Origin: Gammaproteobacteria bacterium
Lineage (GTDB): Bacteria > Pseudomonadota > Gammaproteobacteria > Tenderiales > Tenderiaceae
Assembly (NCBI GenBank): GCA_021731365.1
Contig: JAKFXL010000044.1
Span: 1-58,075 of the forward strand
Direction of reading: 5' to 3'
Length of the DNA stretch: 58,075 bases
Part shown: positions 50,964 to 58,075 of the stretch, in pieces
Numbering within the stretch: position 1 is the first letter of the stretch
Layout: each line of letters begins with the position of its first letter
The notes under the pieces: generated by a model
Database searches by the model: none
What the model saw: the letters and a program-made list of their open reading frames with translations, nothing else
Told to the model about the DNA's origin: nothing
Made by a program: the position numbers and the translations under genes

Positions 50964-52100
50964 ATGAATGGACTCATACTAACGCTTGTATTGCTAATAG
51001 CGGTTTTATTAATTATTGCTTATAAACGGTACCGCTTGTGCCATACGCCGGATGGTGGTGATCTTGAAGCAGCGCTTGATTCAGAGGTGAATCAGTTTAT
51101 TAAAAAAGGCCATTCGTACGGTGTGGTGGTGGGTGTATATAAAGAGGGCAGATTACCTGTTAAAGGGTATGGCGCGATAGAGCAAGAGGGGAATGTGCTA
51201 CCCGATGCATTAACCGTCTTTCAAATTGGCTCACTCAGCAAACTCTTTACCGCATCGCTGCTTCAGCGTCTGTGTGATGAGGGGCATCTCAATATGGATT
51301 CAACACTGGAGTCGTTGATTGGCGAAACCATTCCACTTTCACCCGCCGCCCAGCGGGTTACTCTCAGGCAGCTGGTGACCCATACTTCCGGGTTTCCACG
51401 AGTGCCTAAGCCGCTGATGCAAAAAACCATAGCGGTGACCGGCAAGGCAGGTTTGATGGATAACCCATACAGCCATCTTGCGCCAGAAGATGTTTTTGAT
51501 TATTTGAAAACCACCGTTGATAAACGTGAGCCAGGGACGTTTAGATACTCAAATTTTGGCATGGGGTTGTTGGCACACGTATTGGAGATAGTAACAAAGC
51601 AGGGTTTTGAAGCGCTGGTCTCCGAAAAAATATTAGTGCCTCTGGATATGAAGAGTACTTCAATAACCCTGACACCGACGATGGTGAGACACTTGGCTCA
51701 GGGGTATACCGCCAAAGGTGTGCCCAGTCAGTTGTGGACCTTTTCTATCCTGGCCGGTGCCGGGGCTTTTAGTTCGAATGTTGACGATATGATGAAGTTT
51801 GTCAGGGCTAATATTGAACAGGGGAGCCACATCTCTGCGACACTTATAAAAATGCAGGCCCCACAGTTTAAAGGTACAACGGGCATCGGTTGGATGCAGG
51901 CGACGTTTGTAGATCGTTTTTTTGGTAACCGTGGCGTGGTGTGTCATAGCGGGATGGTGGGTGGATATACCGCCTATATGGCTATTAATAGTCAGGATAA
52001 GTACGGGGTTGTTGTGCTCTCTAATAAATCAGCTGATGTGACGATGCTCGGTATAGAGTTGGTGCGGCAGGTTCGCAGTCAATCGTGGGCGGCAGGTTAA
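50964..52100 (+). CDS. Membrane-anchored serine beta-lactamase-like hydrolase (class C / PF00144 family)
   Basis: 378 aa. One N-terminal membrane helix (LILTLVLLIAVLLIIAY) anchors a periplasmic serine hydrolase. Catalytic motifs are S90-L-S-K93 in FQIGSLSKLFTAS, Y195-S-N197 in TFRYSNFGMG, and H328-S-G330 in VCHSGMVGGY replacing KTG. Such enzymes include AmpC-like lactamases, D-aminopeptidases and esterases; HSG suggests the esterase/peptidase side rather than a true beta-lactamase. AGGAGAATTAGG precedes ATG 50964. A gene cassette has inserted just after its stop. Confidence 0.9.
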   Translation: MNGLILTLVLLIAVLLIIAYKRYRLCHTPDGGDLEAALDSEVNQFIKKGHSYGVVVGVYKEGRLPVKGYGAIEQEGNVLPDALTVFQIGSLSKLFTASLLQRLCDEGHLNMDSTLESLIGETIPLSPAAQRVTLRQLVTHTSGFPRVPKPLMQKTIAVTGKAGLMDNPYSHLAPEDVFDYLKTTVDKREPGTFRYSNFGMGLLAHVLEIVTKQGFEALVSEKILVPLDMKSTSITLTPTMVRHLAQGYTAKGVPSQLWTFSILAGAGAFSSNVDDMMKFVRANIEQGSHISATLIKMQAPQFKGTTGIGWMQATFVDRFFGNRGVVCHSGMVGGYTAYMAINSQDKYGVVVLSNKSADVTMLGIELVRQVRSQSWAAG

Positions 52101-52113
52101 TACACGCTTGATG

Positions 52114-52764
52114 TTAGGTGTATAAAACAGGGAAATCACAATGAATAAATTGTTTGAAGGTATAACGAAAGATTTATCAAATGCAGATATTGGATGGAGG
52201 TATGATAAATCTCCTTTCTACACCGAGGGGTACAAAACAGCAGCTAGAGAGTTGAGTACTGATTATGAAAAGCGTGATACTAAAGAAAAGGATTCTCTTG
52301 TTTTCCCAATCATTTTTTTGTACAGACAGTACATTGAATTAACTCTTAAAGATTTAATTAGAGAAATTGACTTAAAATTTAACTTCCAAAGAAACGATGA
52401 TATTTTAGAGAAACATACGCTTCTACCACTATGGGATGAGGCTATAAAACAATACGAAAAATATATTTCTGTAAACAACATATATCCAGTGTTTACTGAT
52501 CCAATAAAGAATGAGAGGTTAATAGTTAATCAATTTAATCAAATAGATGGAGGATCATTTTCATTTAGATATGCTAAAGACAAGCAAGGGAATGACTCTC
52601 TAAAGGATATTGACTATATAAGTGTTAATAACTTTAAGTCACAAATTGAAACAGTCGTAATTTATTTGGAAAAAATGAATGAAACATTGTGCGACTACAC
52701 CTAACAAATTTCCGCATCGGAAAAACTACTTGCTCACGCTCGCATTTTTTCGTTGAGCAAGGCG
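52114..52764 (+). mobile_element. Single integron-type gene cassette outside an integron
   Basis: The unit begins after the G of GTTAGGT (52113-52119) and ends after the G of GTTACGG (52764-52770). Its R'' box ACCTAAC (52699-52705) is the exact complement of GTTAGGT, as demanded when the cassette is a circle. It contains one gene reading toward the attC end, whose stop codon lies inside R''. The 651-bp size is typical. No integrase or second cassette is seen nearby. Confidence 0.62.
52141..52704 (+). CDS. Cassette-encoded protein of unknown function
   Basis: 187 aa, strongly AT-rich compared with the genes on either side. No confident family; the helix LVFPIIFLYRQYIELTLKDL followed by IREIDLKF, and later HTLLPLWDEAIKQYEKYI, are of a type seen in uncharacterised helical HEPN-like proteins, though the Rx4-6H catalytic motif is not evident. 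The C-terminus is NNFKSQIETVVIYLEKMNET. An AGGGA ribosome site lies 8 nt before ATG 52141. Start 27 nt after the cassette boundary and stop within the attC R'' box are standard for cassette genes. Confidence 0.8.
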   Translation: MNKLFEGITKDLSNADIGWRYDKSPFYTEGYKTAARELSTDYEKRDTKEKDSLVFPIIFLYRQYIELTLKDLIREIDLKFNFQRNDDILEKHTLLPLWDEAIKQYEKYISVNNIYPVFTDPIKNERLIVNQFNQIDGGSFSFRYAKDKQGNDSLKDIDYISVNNFKSQIETVVIYLEKMNETLCDYT

Positions 52765-52770
52765 TTACGG
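52699..52770 (+). other. attC-like recombination site
   Basis: R'' ACCTAAC at 52699-52705, an imperfect stem including CGGAAAAA/TTTTTTCG (52718-52725 with 52745-52752) and TTGCTCA/TGAGCAA (52730-52736 with 52754-52760), then GGCGTTACGG containing R' at 52764-52770. Length about 70 nt is in the normal attC range. The inner L boxes are not clean, which keeps the call tentative. Confidence 0.55.
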
Positions 52771-52781
52771 GTGATGAGTTG

Positions 52782-53723
52782 ATGCCAAGGTGCATCACAC
52801 TGCTTCTGCTGCTCATGCTAACTGGCTGCGCCAGTGTGCCGATGACATCGGCCACTGTTGACCACATCTATCGCCATACCGGCAGTGACTCGCTGCTGGC
52901 ACGTTACGCCCCCATCATCGCCCCGCAGCAGACGGCACTGGAGTACAACCGCATTGGTCGTGCCGCAGCACGTTTTGATGATGGCGGTAGGCAAGAGATT
53001 TACATCAACAGTGACCAGCCGGTTTTTTATACCCAGGAGCAGCGGTTCACCGCCGTCAGTGGTCAGCGTTACCTCAATCTGATCTACCGTTTTCATTTTA
53101 CTGAGGTGCCGCAGCCCCATCTTACAGCGGGCAAAAACGGCGGGCTGTTTGTGATTGTTACGCTTAACGAACAAGAGCAGCCGCTGCTGATCACCACAGT
53201 CCATAGTTGTGGCTGTTATCTGGCGATGGTGCCGACCCGTTATCTGGATCGGGCTGCGTACCCTGAGGGGTGGGATCTGGATCAGCAGTCTGTTTATGGC
53301 GAGACCTTGCCGGGACGGCTGGATTACCCAGCGCTGTTTGATACGGAGTTGCGCCCCTTGATCACCCTGCGTAGTGCTACCCATCGGGTGATGGGGGTGG
53401 GGTTTGCTACGCTTGATAGCTACCGGGATGAAGGTGTGGAGTTGTTGCTGCAACCAATGGCTGCCCTGGATCAGTTGCCGTTGGCAGATGGGCATACCTC
53501 ATTTTTTAATCAATCCGGTTACGTCAAAGGGGCGTTTAAACCGTGGGAGTTGCTGCTGATGAGCTGGTGGAGTCTGGATCTGAACGTCGGTCGTGACAAA
53601 CGGTTGGCTGATCCGGCGGAGAGTGGCGTGGTCTTTTATACCAGCCTCAAGCCGTGGGCGCGTAATGCCTCGAATATGTGGTTTTTTGCCGACTTCCTCG
53701 ATTACTGGGGCTGGCGTCTGTAG
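52782..53723 (+). CDS. Lipoprotein of unknown function
   Basis: 313 aa from ATG 52782. N-terminal MPRCITLLLLLMLTGCASVP has a strong lipobox (LTGC), so the protein is probably lipidated. The body has no recognised family: GRAAARFDDGGRQEIYINSD, TAGKNGGLFVIVTLNEQEQP and VHSCGCYLAMVPTRYLDRAA are notable, and the end is WFFADFLDYWGWRL. GGGTGA is upstream of the start. The frame continues up into the attC region, which is not coding. The cassette boundary is only 17 nt before the start codon, so the original promoter may have been displaced. It converges with rlmM. Confidence 0.78.
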   Translation: MPRCITLLLLLMLTGCASVPMTSATVDHIYRHTGSDSLLARYAPIIAPQQTALEYNRIGRAAARFDDGGRQEIYINSDQPVFYTQEQRFTAVSGQRYLNLIYRFHFTEVPQPHLTAGKNGGLFVIVTLNEQEQPLLITTVHSCGCYLAMVPTRYLDRAAYPEGWDLDQQSVYGETLPGRLDYPALFDTELRPLITLRSATHRVMGVGFATLDSYRDEGVELLLQPMAALDQLPLADGHTSFFNQSGYVKGAFKPWELLLMSWWSLDLNVGRDKRLADPAESGVVFYTSLKPWARNASNMWFFADFLDYWGWRL

Positions 53724-53726
53724 CCA

Positions 53727-54788
53727 TTAATCACAGGCGATGTAGACCGTCACCTCTTCCCGGTCGTGGTAGAGCTGGCGCGCCTGCAGGGTGTGGCGGA
53801 TGTTGGCGGCGTTGAGTTTGTCGCTGATCAGTGCCAGACACTGCTGCACCTCGGCATAACGCTTTTTCATCGGCAGTTTGAGATTGAAGATGGTGAAGCG
53901 GCACCAGCCGTTCACCAACCAGCGGGCAATCAGATCGGCAATACGGATCGGCTGCTCCACCATGTCACAGACCAGCCACTGCACCCGGTTTTCCGGCTGG
54001 TAACGGAAACCGTCTGCCCGTATATGGGTCACCATGCCACTCTCCATGATCGACTCGGCCATCGGGCCGTTGTCGATGGCGATGACGTGCAGGCTGCGGC
54101 GCACCAGCTGCCAGGTCCAGCCACCGGGGCTGGCCCCCAAATCCACCGCATAACTGCCGGGAACCAGCTGCTGCTCGCGCTGATCCGGCGTCATAAAGTG
54201 CAAAATCGCCTCTTCGAGCTTGAGGGTTGAACGGCTCGGGGCCTGTTTGGGGAATTTGAGGCGCGGGATACCCATCGGCCAAGGGGAGCTATTGTGTTGT
54301 GGGATATAGCCAATATAGGCGGCGCTGGTATTCAAAAAGCAGATATGGATGGTCAAGTTTTGGTCATTACTGTTGCTCAGCAGCTGCTCCTCCCGCAGTG
54401 CCTTGTTCAGTGGCCGTTCGAGACTGCGGCAGAGGGCCAGCAAGGTTTTGCCATCGTTAGTATCCGGGGTCTCCAGTTCAAGCTGGGTTGCGGCACAGGG
54501 TAGGGTCTGTAGCGCCTCGATCAGCCCGCTGATACGGTCAACCACCGATAGTTCTTTGCAGAGTGCCAGCAGCACAAACCATTGCCGGGCAAAAATCAGC
54601 GTTTGCAGTGGCAGCCGTTGCACGATGGTCTCCGCATCCCCCGCGTTATAGGTGCCAAAGATCACATAACCAGAATCGGCCTTGGCTTTGGCAAACCCGG
54701 CAATGCCGAGCGCGGCGGCCTTGTCATGAATCTCGGCGGCACACTCGCCTTCAAAACCGGGGCGACAGTGGATGAATAGACCTAACAT
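53727..54788 (-). CDS. rlmM: 23S rRNA 2'-O-ribose C2498 methyltransferase
   Basis: 353 aa. An N-terminal THUMP-like/ferredoxin region (FIHCRPGFEGECAAEIHDKA) is followed by a Rossmann methyltransferase with the SAM loop YAVDLGASPGGWTWQLVRR, VIAIDNGPMAESIMESG, and the catalytic KDKE-type residues including Asp in WLVCDMVEQP, FNLKLPMKKRYAEV and HDREEVTVYIACD. Start ATG 54788 (MLGLFIHCRPGF) fits the family; the frame extends to 54944 but without homology. It modifies 23S rRNA in the peptidyl-transferase region. Confidence 0.95.
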   Translation of the reverse strand: MLGLFIHCRPGFEGECAAEIHDKAAALGIAGFAKAKADSGYVIFGTYNAGDAETIVQRLPLQTLIFARQWFVLLALCKELSVVDRISGLIEALQTLPCAATQLELETPDTNDGKTLLALCRSLERPLNKALREEQLLSNSNDQNLTIHICFLNTSAAYIGYIPQHNSSPWPMGIPRLKFPKQAPSRSTLKLEEAILHFMTPDQREQQLVPGSYAVDLGASPGGWTWQLVRRSLHVIAIDNGPMAESIMESGMVTHIRADGFRYQPENRVQWLVCDMVEQPIRIADLIARWLVNGWCRFTIFNLKLPMKKRYAEVQQCLALISDKLNAANIRHTLQARQLYHDREEVTVYIACD

Positions 54789-55258
54789 GGAGATGTTCCG
54801 ATGGCTGTGAATGGGCGTCACTATAAACAGCCATGGGGTGAATAGCCATTGATTTGCAGTGGTTGCCATGGATGCAGAGGCCGTTAAGCTCCCCCAATTG
54901 GGGGATGTTGCCATGAAGGAGTGCGTTTTTGTGTACAGTATCATTGCTGTCCCGTTAACATCAGGTAAGCCCCCCTCTTTAGCAAAGAGGGGTTGGGGGA
55001 GATTTGAAGGCTGACAGAAAGATCCGCTATATCCGTTAGCTGTAAAGTTTTTAAATCCCCCTTGTTAAAGGGGGAGGTTGTAATGGCCTGTTTTGAAAGT
55101 CATGTCCATTTTTTAAAAAAATTTGTAACTTGCTGATCGTTATCACGAAACAGTATCTTTTCAGAAATTAACGAGACGGCAGTGACACAGTCTTTATAAT
55201 CGTCGTTATTTTGTATTGGGTGTTGAGTATTGAGCATTGAGCATGGGGGCGAGGGTCC
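54789..55258. repeat. Non-coding gap with three G/C palindromes and a 7-bp tandem repeat
   Basis: Palindromes: CCCCCAATTGGGGG at 54891-54904; CCCCTCTTT/AAAGAGGGG at 54972-54980 and 54984-54992; CCCCCTT/AAGGGGG at 55057-55063 and 55068-55074. The last two are of the common dispersed 'AAATCCCCCTT...AAAGGGGGA' type. TTGAGYA is repeated three times in tandem at 55223-55243. A TATAAT at 55195-55200 may serve the Rhs gene. No gene seen. Confidence 0.5.
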
Positions 55259-55366
55259 ATGATGAACGTTATTCAGGCAGATGCTGTAGATACGCTAAAG
55301 GTGGCTGATTGCAACAGATTGAGCCGCCACTCCGCATTAATCCCATTTAATAAGCGGAGGGGCTAG
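55259..55366 (+). CDS. Possible 35-aa leader ORF overlapping the Rhs start
   Basis: ATG 55259 (MMNVIQADAVDTLKVADCNR) to TAG 55364-55366, which overlaps the Rhs GTG as TAGTG. GAGGG lies 4 nt before the start. It might provide translational coupling for the Rhs gene, or may be chance; no similarity recognised. Confidence 0.25.
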   Translation: MMNVIQADAVDTLKVADCNRLSRHSALIPFNKRRG

Positions 55367-58075
55367 TGGTTACAAAAACGCGTGGCGACAGAAAGCAGAT
55401 GCAGACCGTGATTGACCGTGGCCAGGAGATCCAGATCTGGCAGGGCAGCGAGTCTGACGTTAGTCATAAGACTAAAAGTCTGCAAAATTATGAAGTTGTT
55501 CAGGAGAATGAGTTTTTTGATTTTTTTGACAAACTCTCCCGCCACGCCAAACAAGAGGTGCTGGACTATATCAACGATACTAGCGCCCTTGAGATCGTGC
55601 TCGATATTGCCTCTTTTGTACCCCATGTACGTGCTGCCCGTGCCGCCAGTAAAGTTTTCAGCATTGTCAGTAAAAAAACAGGCGTATCTAAGGGGGCGGC
55701 TCAGGGCAGTGCCAAAAAGGGTGCAGATAAGGGTGATGAGGCCGATGGTGAACCGGCACCGCTCTCAGTAAAATCCAATCAACCGACACCAGAGACTGCG
55801 CCGAAACCCAACAATCCAAAGGCTGTTAAAAGCAAGGACAGCAACGGCACCCCCACCAACGAAAAGGATACCCCTCGCGGTGAACCGGTCAGCATGATCA
55901 CCGGGGAAGAGGTGCTACAGCTCGATGACTTTGAACTGCCCGGCCCCATCCCCTTTATTTGGCGGCGTATGTACCGCAGTGGCCAGAGCAAGGATATCGG
56001 CCTTGGCCATGGCTGGACACACAGCGGTTGCGAAACGCTACTGCTCAATGATCTCACCATCGAACTGCGCGACAGCGAAGCACGCACCATTATCTTTGCC
56101 CGCCCACATATCGGCCAGCGCAGCAAACAGCTGGCCGAGGCCATTGATCTCGACTTCATCAGCGAAGCGCGCATTATTTTGCGTAAGGAGGGGGAGCCGG
56201 ACCGTGTCTTCGATGCCTACGGCCAGCAGCAGTTTCGCCTGACCGAGTTACGCCACACCGCCTATAGGTCCGCCAGCCCCGGCTGGCATGAAGAGCAGGG
56301 GTTCATCCTGCGGTTGCAACGCAATGCACAAGGATTATTGAGCAGTATAAAAGGCAACTGGGGGCGTGGCCTGCAACTGCTACGCAATGCAGAGGGGCGC
56401 ATCACCACCATCCAGCAGCTCAATGAAGATAAGGAGCCACTTGCCCCCGCCCTGGCAAGTTATGACTACGATGAGTCAGGCGACCTGATCGCCCATCGCA
56501 ACGCCGACGGCTACGGTGACCGCTACCAGTATCAAAACCACATTTTTACCCGCCGTACCCTACCCACCGGCTACAACTTCCATTTTGAGTGGGACGAGCA
56601 TAGCAACAGTGGCCGCTGCCTGCACCAGTACGGTGACCACGGCTACTACGACTACCAGTTCCAGTGGGATCCCGCCAACAAAACCAGTCGCGCCACCAAT
56701 GGCCGTGGCTTTGAGAGTAGCTTTTGCTACAACCAGTGGGGCCGGCTTGACCGCCAGACCGATAACTGCGGCCACGAAACCCGCTTTGGCTACAACGACG
56801 CAGGTCAGCTCATTGAAGAGAGCGACCCCCTTGGTAATACCACCCACTATCACGTCGATGACTACAGCCGTCCCACCGGCATGACCGATGCCCTCGGCAA
56901 CCGCACCTCACTGGGCTACTTTCAGGATCGGGTGGTGCGCTTTAACGATGCCGAGAAAAACAGCTGGCAGCGCAGCTTTAATCGCCGTGGTCTGGTCGAG
57001 AGTATCACTGGCCCCAATGGCGACGTCACTCAGTTTGAATATGACGTACACGGGCTGATTCAGAGCATTACTGCCGCCAACGGCCAGACCAGCCACTACC
57101 GCTGGAACAGCCACGCGCAACTGATCAGCGAGAGCGACCCGCTCGGTAACATCAGCCACGTTGACTATGACCCGTTTGGCCGTATTAGTAACGTCACCTT
57201 TCAAGCCAAAGACCAACCCCTAACCGAAGCCCAGCGCAACAGCCGCCACTACCGCTACTCAGCCGCTGGCCGACTCATCGAAAGCCGCAGCACAGACGGA
57301 AGCCACCACTACCACTACAACGAAAATGGCATGCTCACCCGCCACAGCGACCCGCAAGGGCGGGTGACGGAATACCGCTACGCCCACGGCCTCAACCAAC
57401 CCGTTGAACGCATCGACCCCGCCGACAACCGGCTTCACTACGAATATGATCAGGAGCGACTGCTCACCGCACTCATCAACGAAAATGGCGACCGCTACCA
57501 GTTTTTTTATGATGGCGAAGAGCGCCTCATCAAGGAGATCGGTTTTGATGGCCGTGTACAGGCGTATGAATACAACGCTGCGGGCCACCTCATCCGCCAC
57601 CTCGACAGCGACGAAGTTGAACACCAGTTCGAACGTGACGCCCTGGGCCGTCTGCTCAAAAAAACCAGCCGCAGCCTCATCACCCGCGACAGTGAATTCA
57701 GCCAATACCGCTACGACAACCTCAACCGCCTCACCGAAAGCCACAACCAGCATCAGTTTGTCGGCTTTGCATACGACGCCCACGGCAACATCACCCAAGA
57801 GCTACAGGCCGACCTTGAAGCAGGCCGTGCCATTCCCGGCACCACGCAAAAGATCCAGCACCGTTACAACCTCATGGGTGAACGCATCGCCACCCTGTTG
57901 CCCGATGGCAATGAGATCAACTACCACTACGGCCCCAGCGGGGGATTCACGGCGCTGCGTTACAACGCCCAGCTGATCACCCAGATCGAACGCAACAGCC
58001 TGGGTCAAGAGCAGCAGCGTCACCAAGGGGCACTCACCACCCACAGCGACTACGACCCGCAAGGGCGACTCATCA
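55366..58075 (+). CDS. Rhs / YD-repeat polymorphic toxin, 3' end cut by window edge
   Basis: The frame is open from GTG 55366 to the window end, about 903 codons so far. A GCGGAGGGG ribosome site sits just upstream, and an in-frame TAA at 55351-55353 limits the start. Residues 1-170 are a charged N-terminal region with a short hydrophobic patch and a Pro/Lys/Asn-rich linker. From residue 172 GEPVSMITGEEVLQLDDFEL then PGPIPFIWRRMYRSG is the usual start of the Rhs shell. Many YD repeats follow (YDYDESGDLIAHRNADGYG, YNDAGQLIEESDPLGNTTHY and so on). No PAAR domain is seen. The core's conserved C-terminal motif and the variable toxin tip lie outside the window. Rhs proteins are effectors delivered by secretion systems or contact. 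Confidence 0.9.
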   Translation, partial: MVTKTRGDRKQMQTVIDRGQEIQIWQGSESDVSHKTKSLQNYEVVQENEFFDFFDKLSRHAKQEVLDYINDTSALEIVLDIASFVPHVRAARAASKVFSIVSKKTGVSKGAAQGSAKKGADKGDEADGEPAPLSVKSNQPTPETAPKPNNPKAVKSKDSNGTPTNEKDTPRGEPVSMITGEEVLQLDDFELPGPIPFIWRRMYRSGQSKDIGLGHGWTHSGCETLLLNDLTIELRDSEARTIIFARPHIGQRSKQLAEAIDLDFISEARIILRKEGEPDRVFDAYGQQQFRLTELRHTAYRSASPGWHEEQGFILRLQRNAQGLLSSIKGNWGRGLQLLRNAEGRITTIQQLNEDKEPLAPALASYDYDESGDLIAHRNADGYGDRYQYQNHIFTRRTLPTGYNFHFEWDEHSNSGRCLHQYGDHGYYDYQFQWDPANKTSRATNGRGFESSFCYNQWGRLDRQTDNCGHETRFGYNDAGQLIEESDPLGNTTHYHVDDYSRPTGMTDALGNRTSLGYFQDRVVRFNDAEKNSWQRSFNRRGLVESITGPNGDVTQFEYDVHGLIQSITAANGQTSHYRWNSHAQLISESDPLGNISHVDYDPFGRISNVTFQAKDQPLTEAQRNSRHYRYSAAGRLIESRSTDGSHHYHYNENGMLTRHSDPQGRVTEYRYAHGLNQPVERIDPADNRLHYEYDQERLLTALINENGDRYQFFYDGEERLIKEIGFDGRVQAYEYNAAGHLIRHLDSDEVEHQFERDALGRLLKKTSRSLITRDSEFSQYRYDNLNRLTESHNQHQFVGFAYDAHGNITQELQADLEAGRAIPGTTQKIQHRYNLMGERIATLLPDGNEINYHYGPSGGFTALRYNAQLITQIERNSLGQEQQRHQGALTTHSDYDPQGRLI

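Noticed and set aside
56560..57798. Long valine/alanine-rich minus-strand frames opposite the Rhs gene
   Set aside because: They arise from the repetitive YD-repeat codons on the other strand and have no protein-like pattern.

Overview
The window comes from a gammaproteobacterial chromosome. The run map | rpsB-tsf-pyrH-frr-uppS-cdsA-dxr-rseP-bamA-skp-lpxD-fabZ-lpxA-lpxB ... rnhB ... dnaE ... accA-tilS is the classic gammaproteobacterial order. All the proteins of outer-membrane biogenesis and lipid A synthesis fit a Gram-negative cell. Species cannot be fixed from the sequence; the extra genes suggest a free-living or host-associated environmental lineage rather than an enteric one.

Layout. 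(1) 1-8674, minus strand: the 3' portion of an extracellular contractile injection system (eCIS; Afp/PVC/MAC-type phage-tail-like particle). In transcription order it encodes a Pvc16/DUF4255 terminator protein, an unknown 262-aa protein, a very long sheath, a tube protein, a divergent second sheath-like protein, a second tube protein, a LysM-type tube initiator, a 54-aa DUF5908-like protein, a gpD-like hub and a gpV-like spike. The spike gene runs off the left edge, so baseplate, fibre, tape-measure and ATPase genes should lie outside the window. (2) 8931-13873, minus strand: DyP peroxidase, rhombosortase, glnD, map. (3) 14029-28194, plus strand: the large translation / isoprenoid / envelope / lipid A operon. 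(4) 28315-33386: genes wedged between lpxB and dnaE, namely a periplasmic rhodanese, a GGDEF-EAL protein, rnhB, a collapsed IS481-type element, and an AT-rich two-gene module whose first product resembles Tse2-type toxins. (5) 33387-36860: dnaE. (6) 37014-41302: a restriction-modification island containing a truncated cytosine methyltransferase convergent with an EcoRII-like nuclease remnant, an unknown gene, and a 689-aa protein that fuses a Dcm-type methyltransferase to an HNH restriction nuclease. (7) 41809-54788: accA, tilS, putA, tRNA-Ser(GGA), PilZ, Slp lipoprotein, ligA, a serine beta-lactamase-like hydrolase, a lone integron-type gene cassette, a lipoprotein and rlmM. (8) 55259-58075: palindromic repeats, then an Rhs/YD-repeat polymorphic toxin gene running off the right edge.

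The most interesting items are the split hub/spike and oversized sheath of the eCIS, the Dcm-HNH single-chain fusion beside a restriction-modification module that lost both 3' ends, a gene cassette with complementary 7-bp R boxes sitting alone outside any visible integron, and the Tse2-like toxin with its coupled partner. All family calls were made by reading the sequence; no database search was run.
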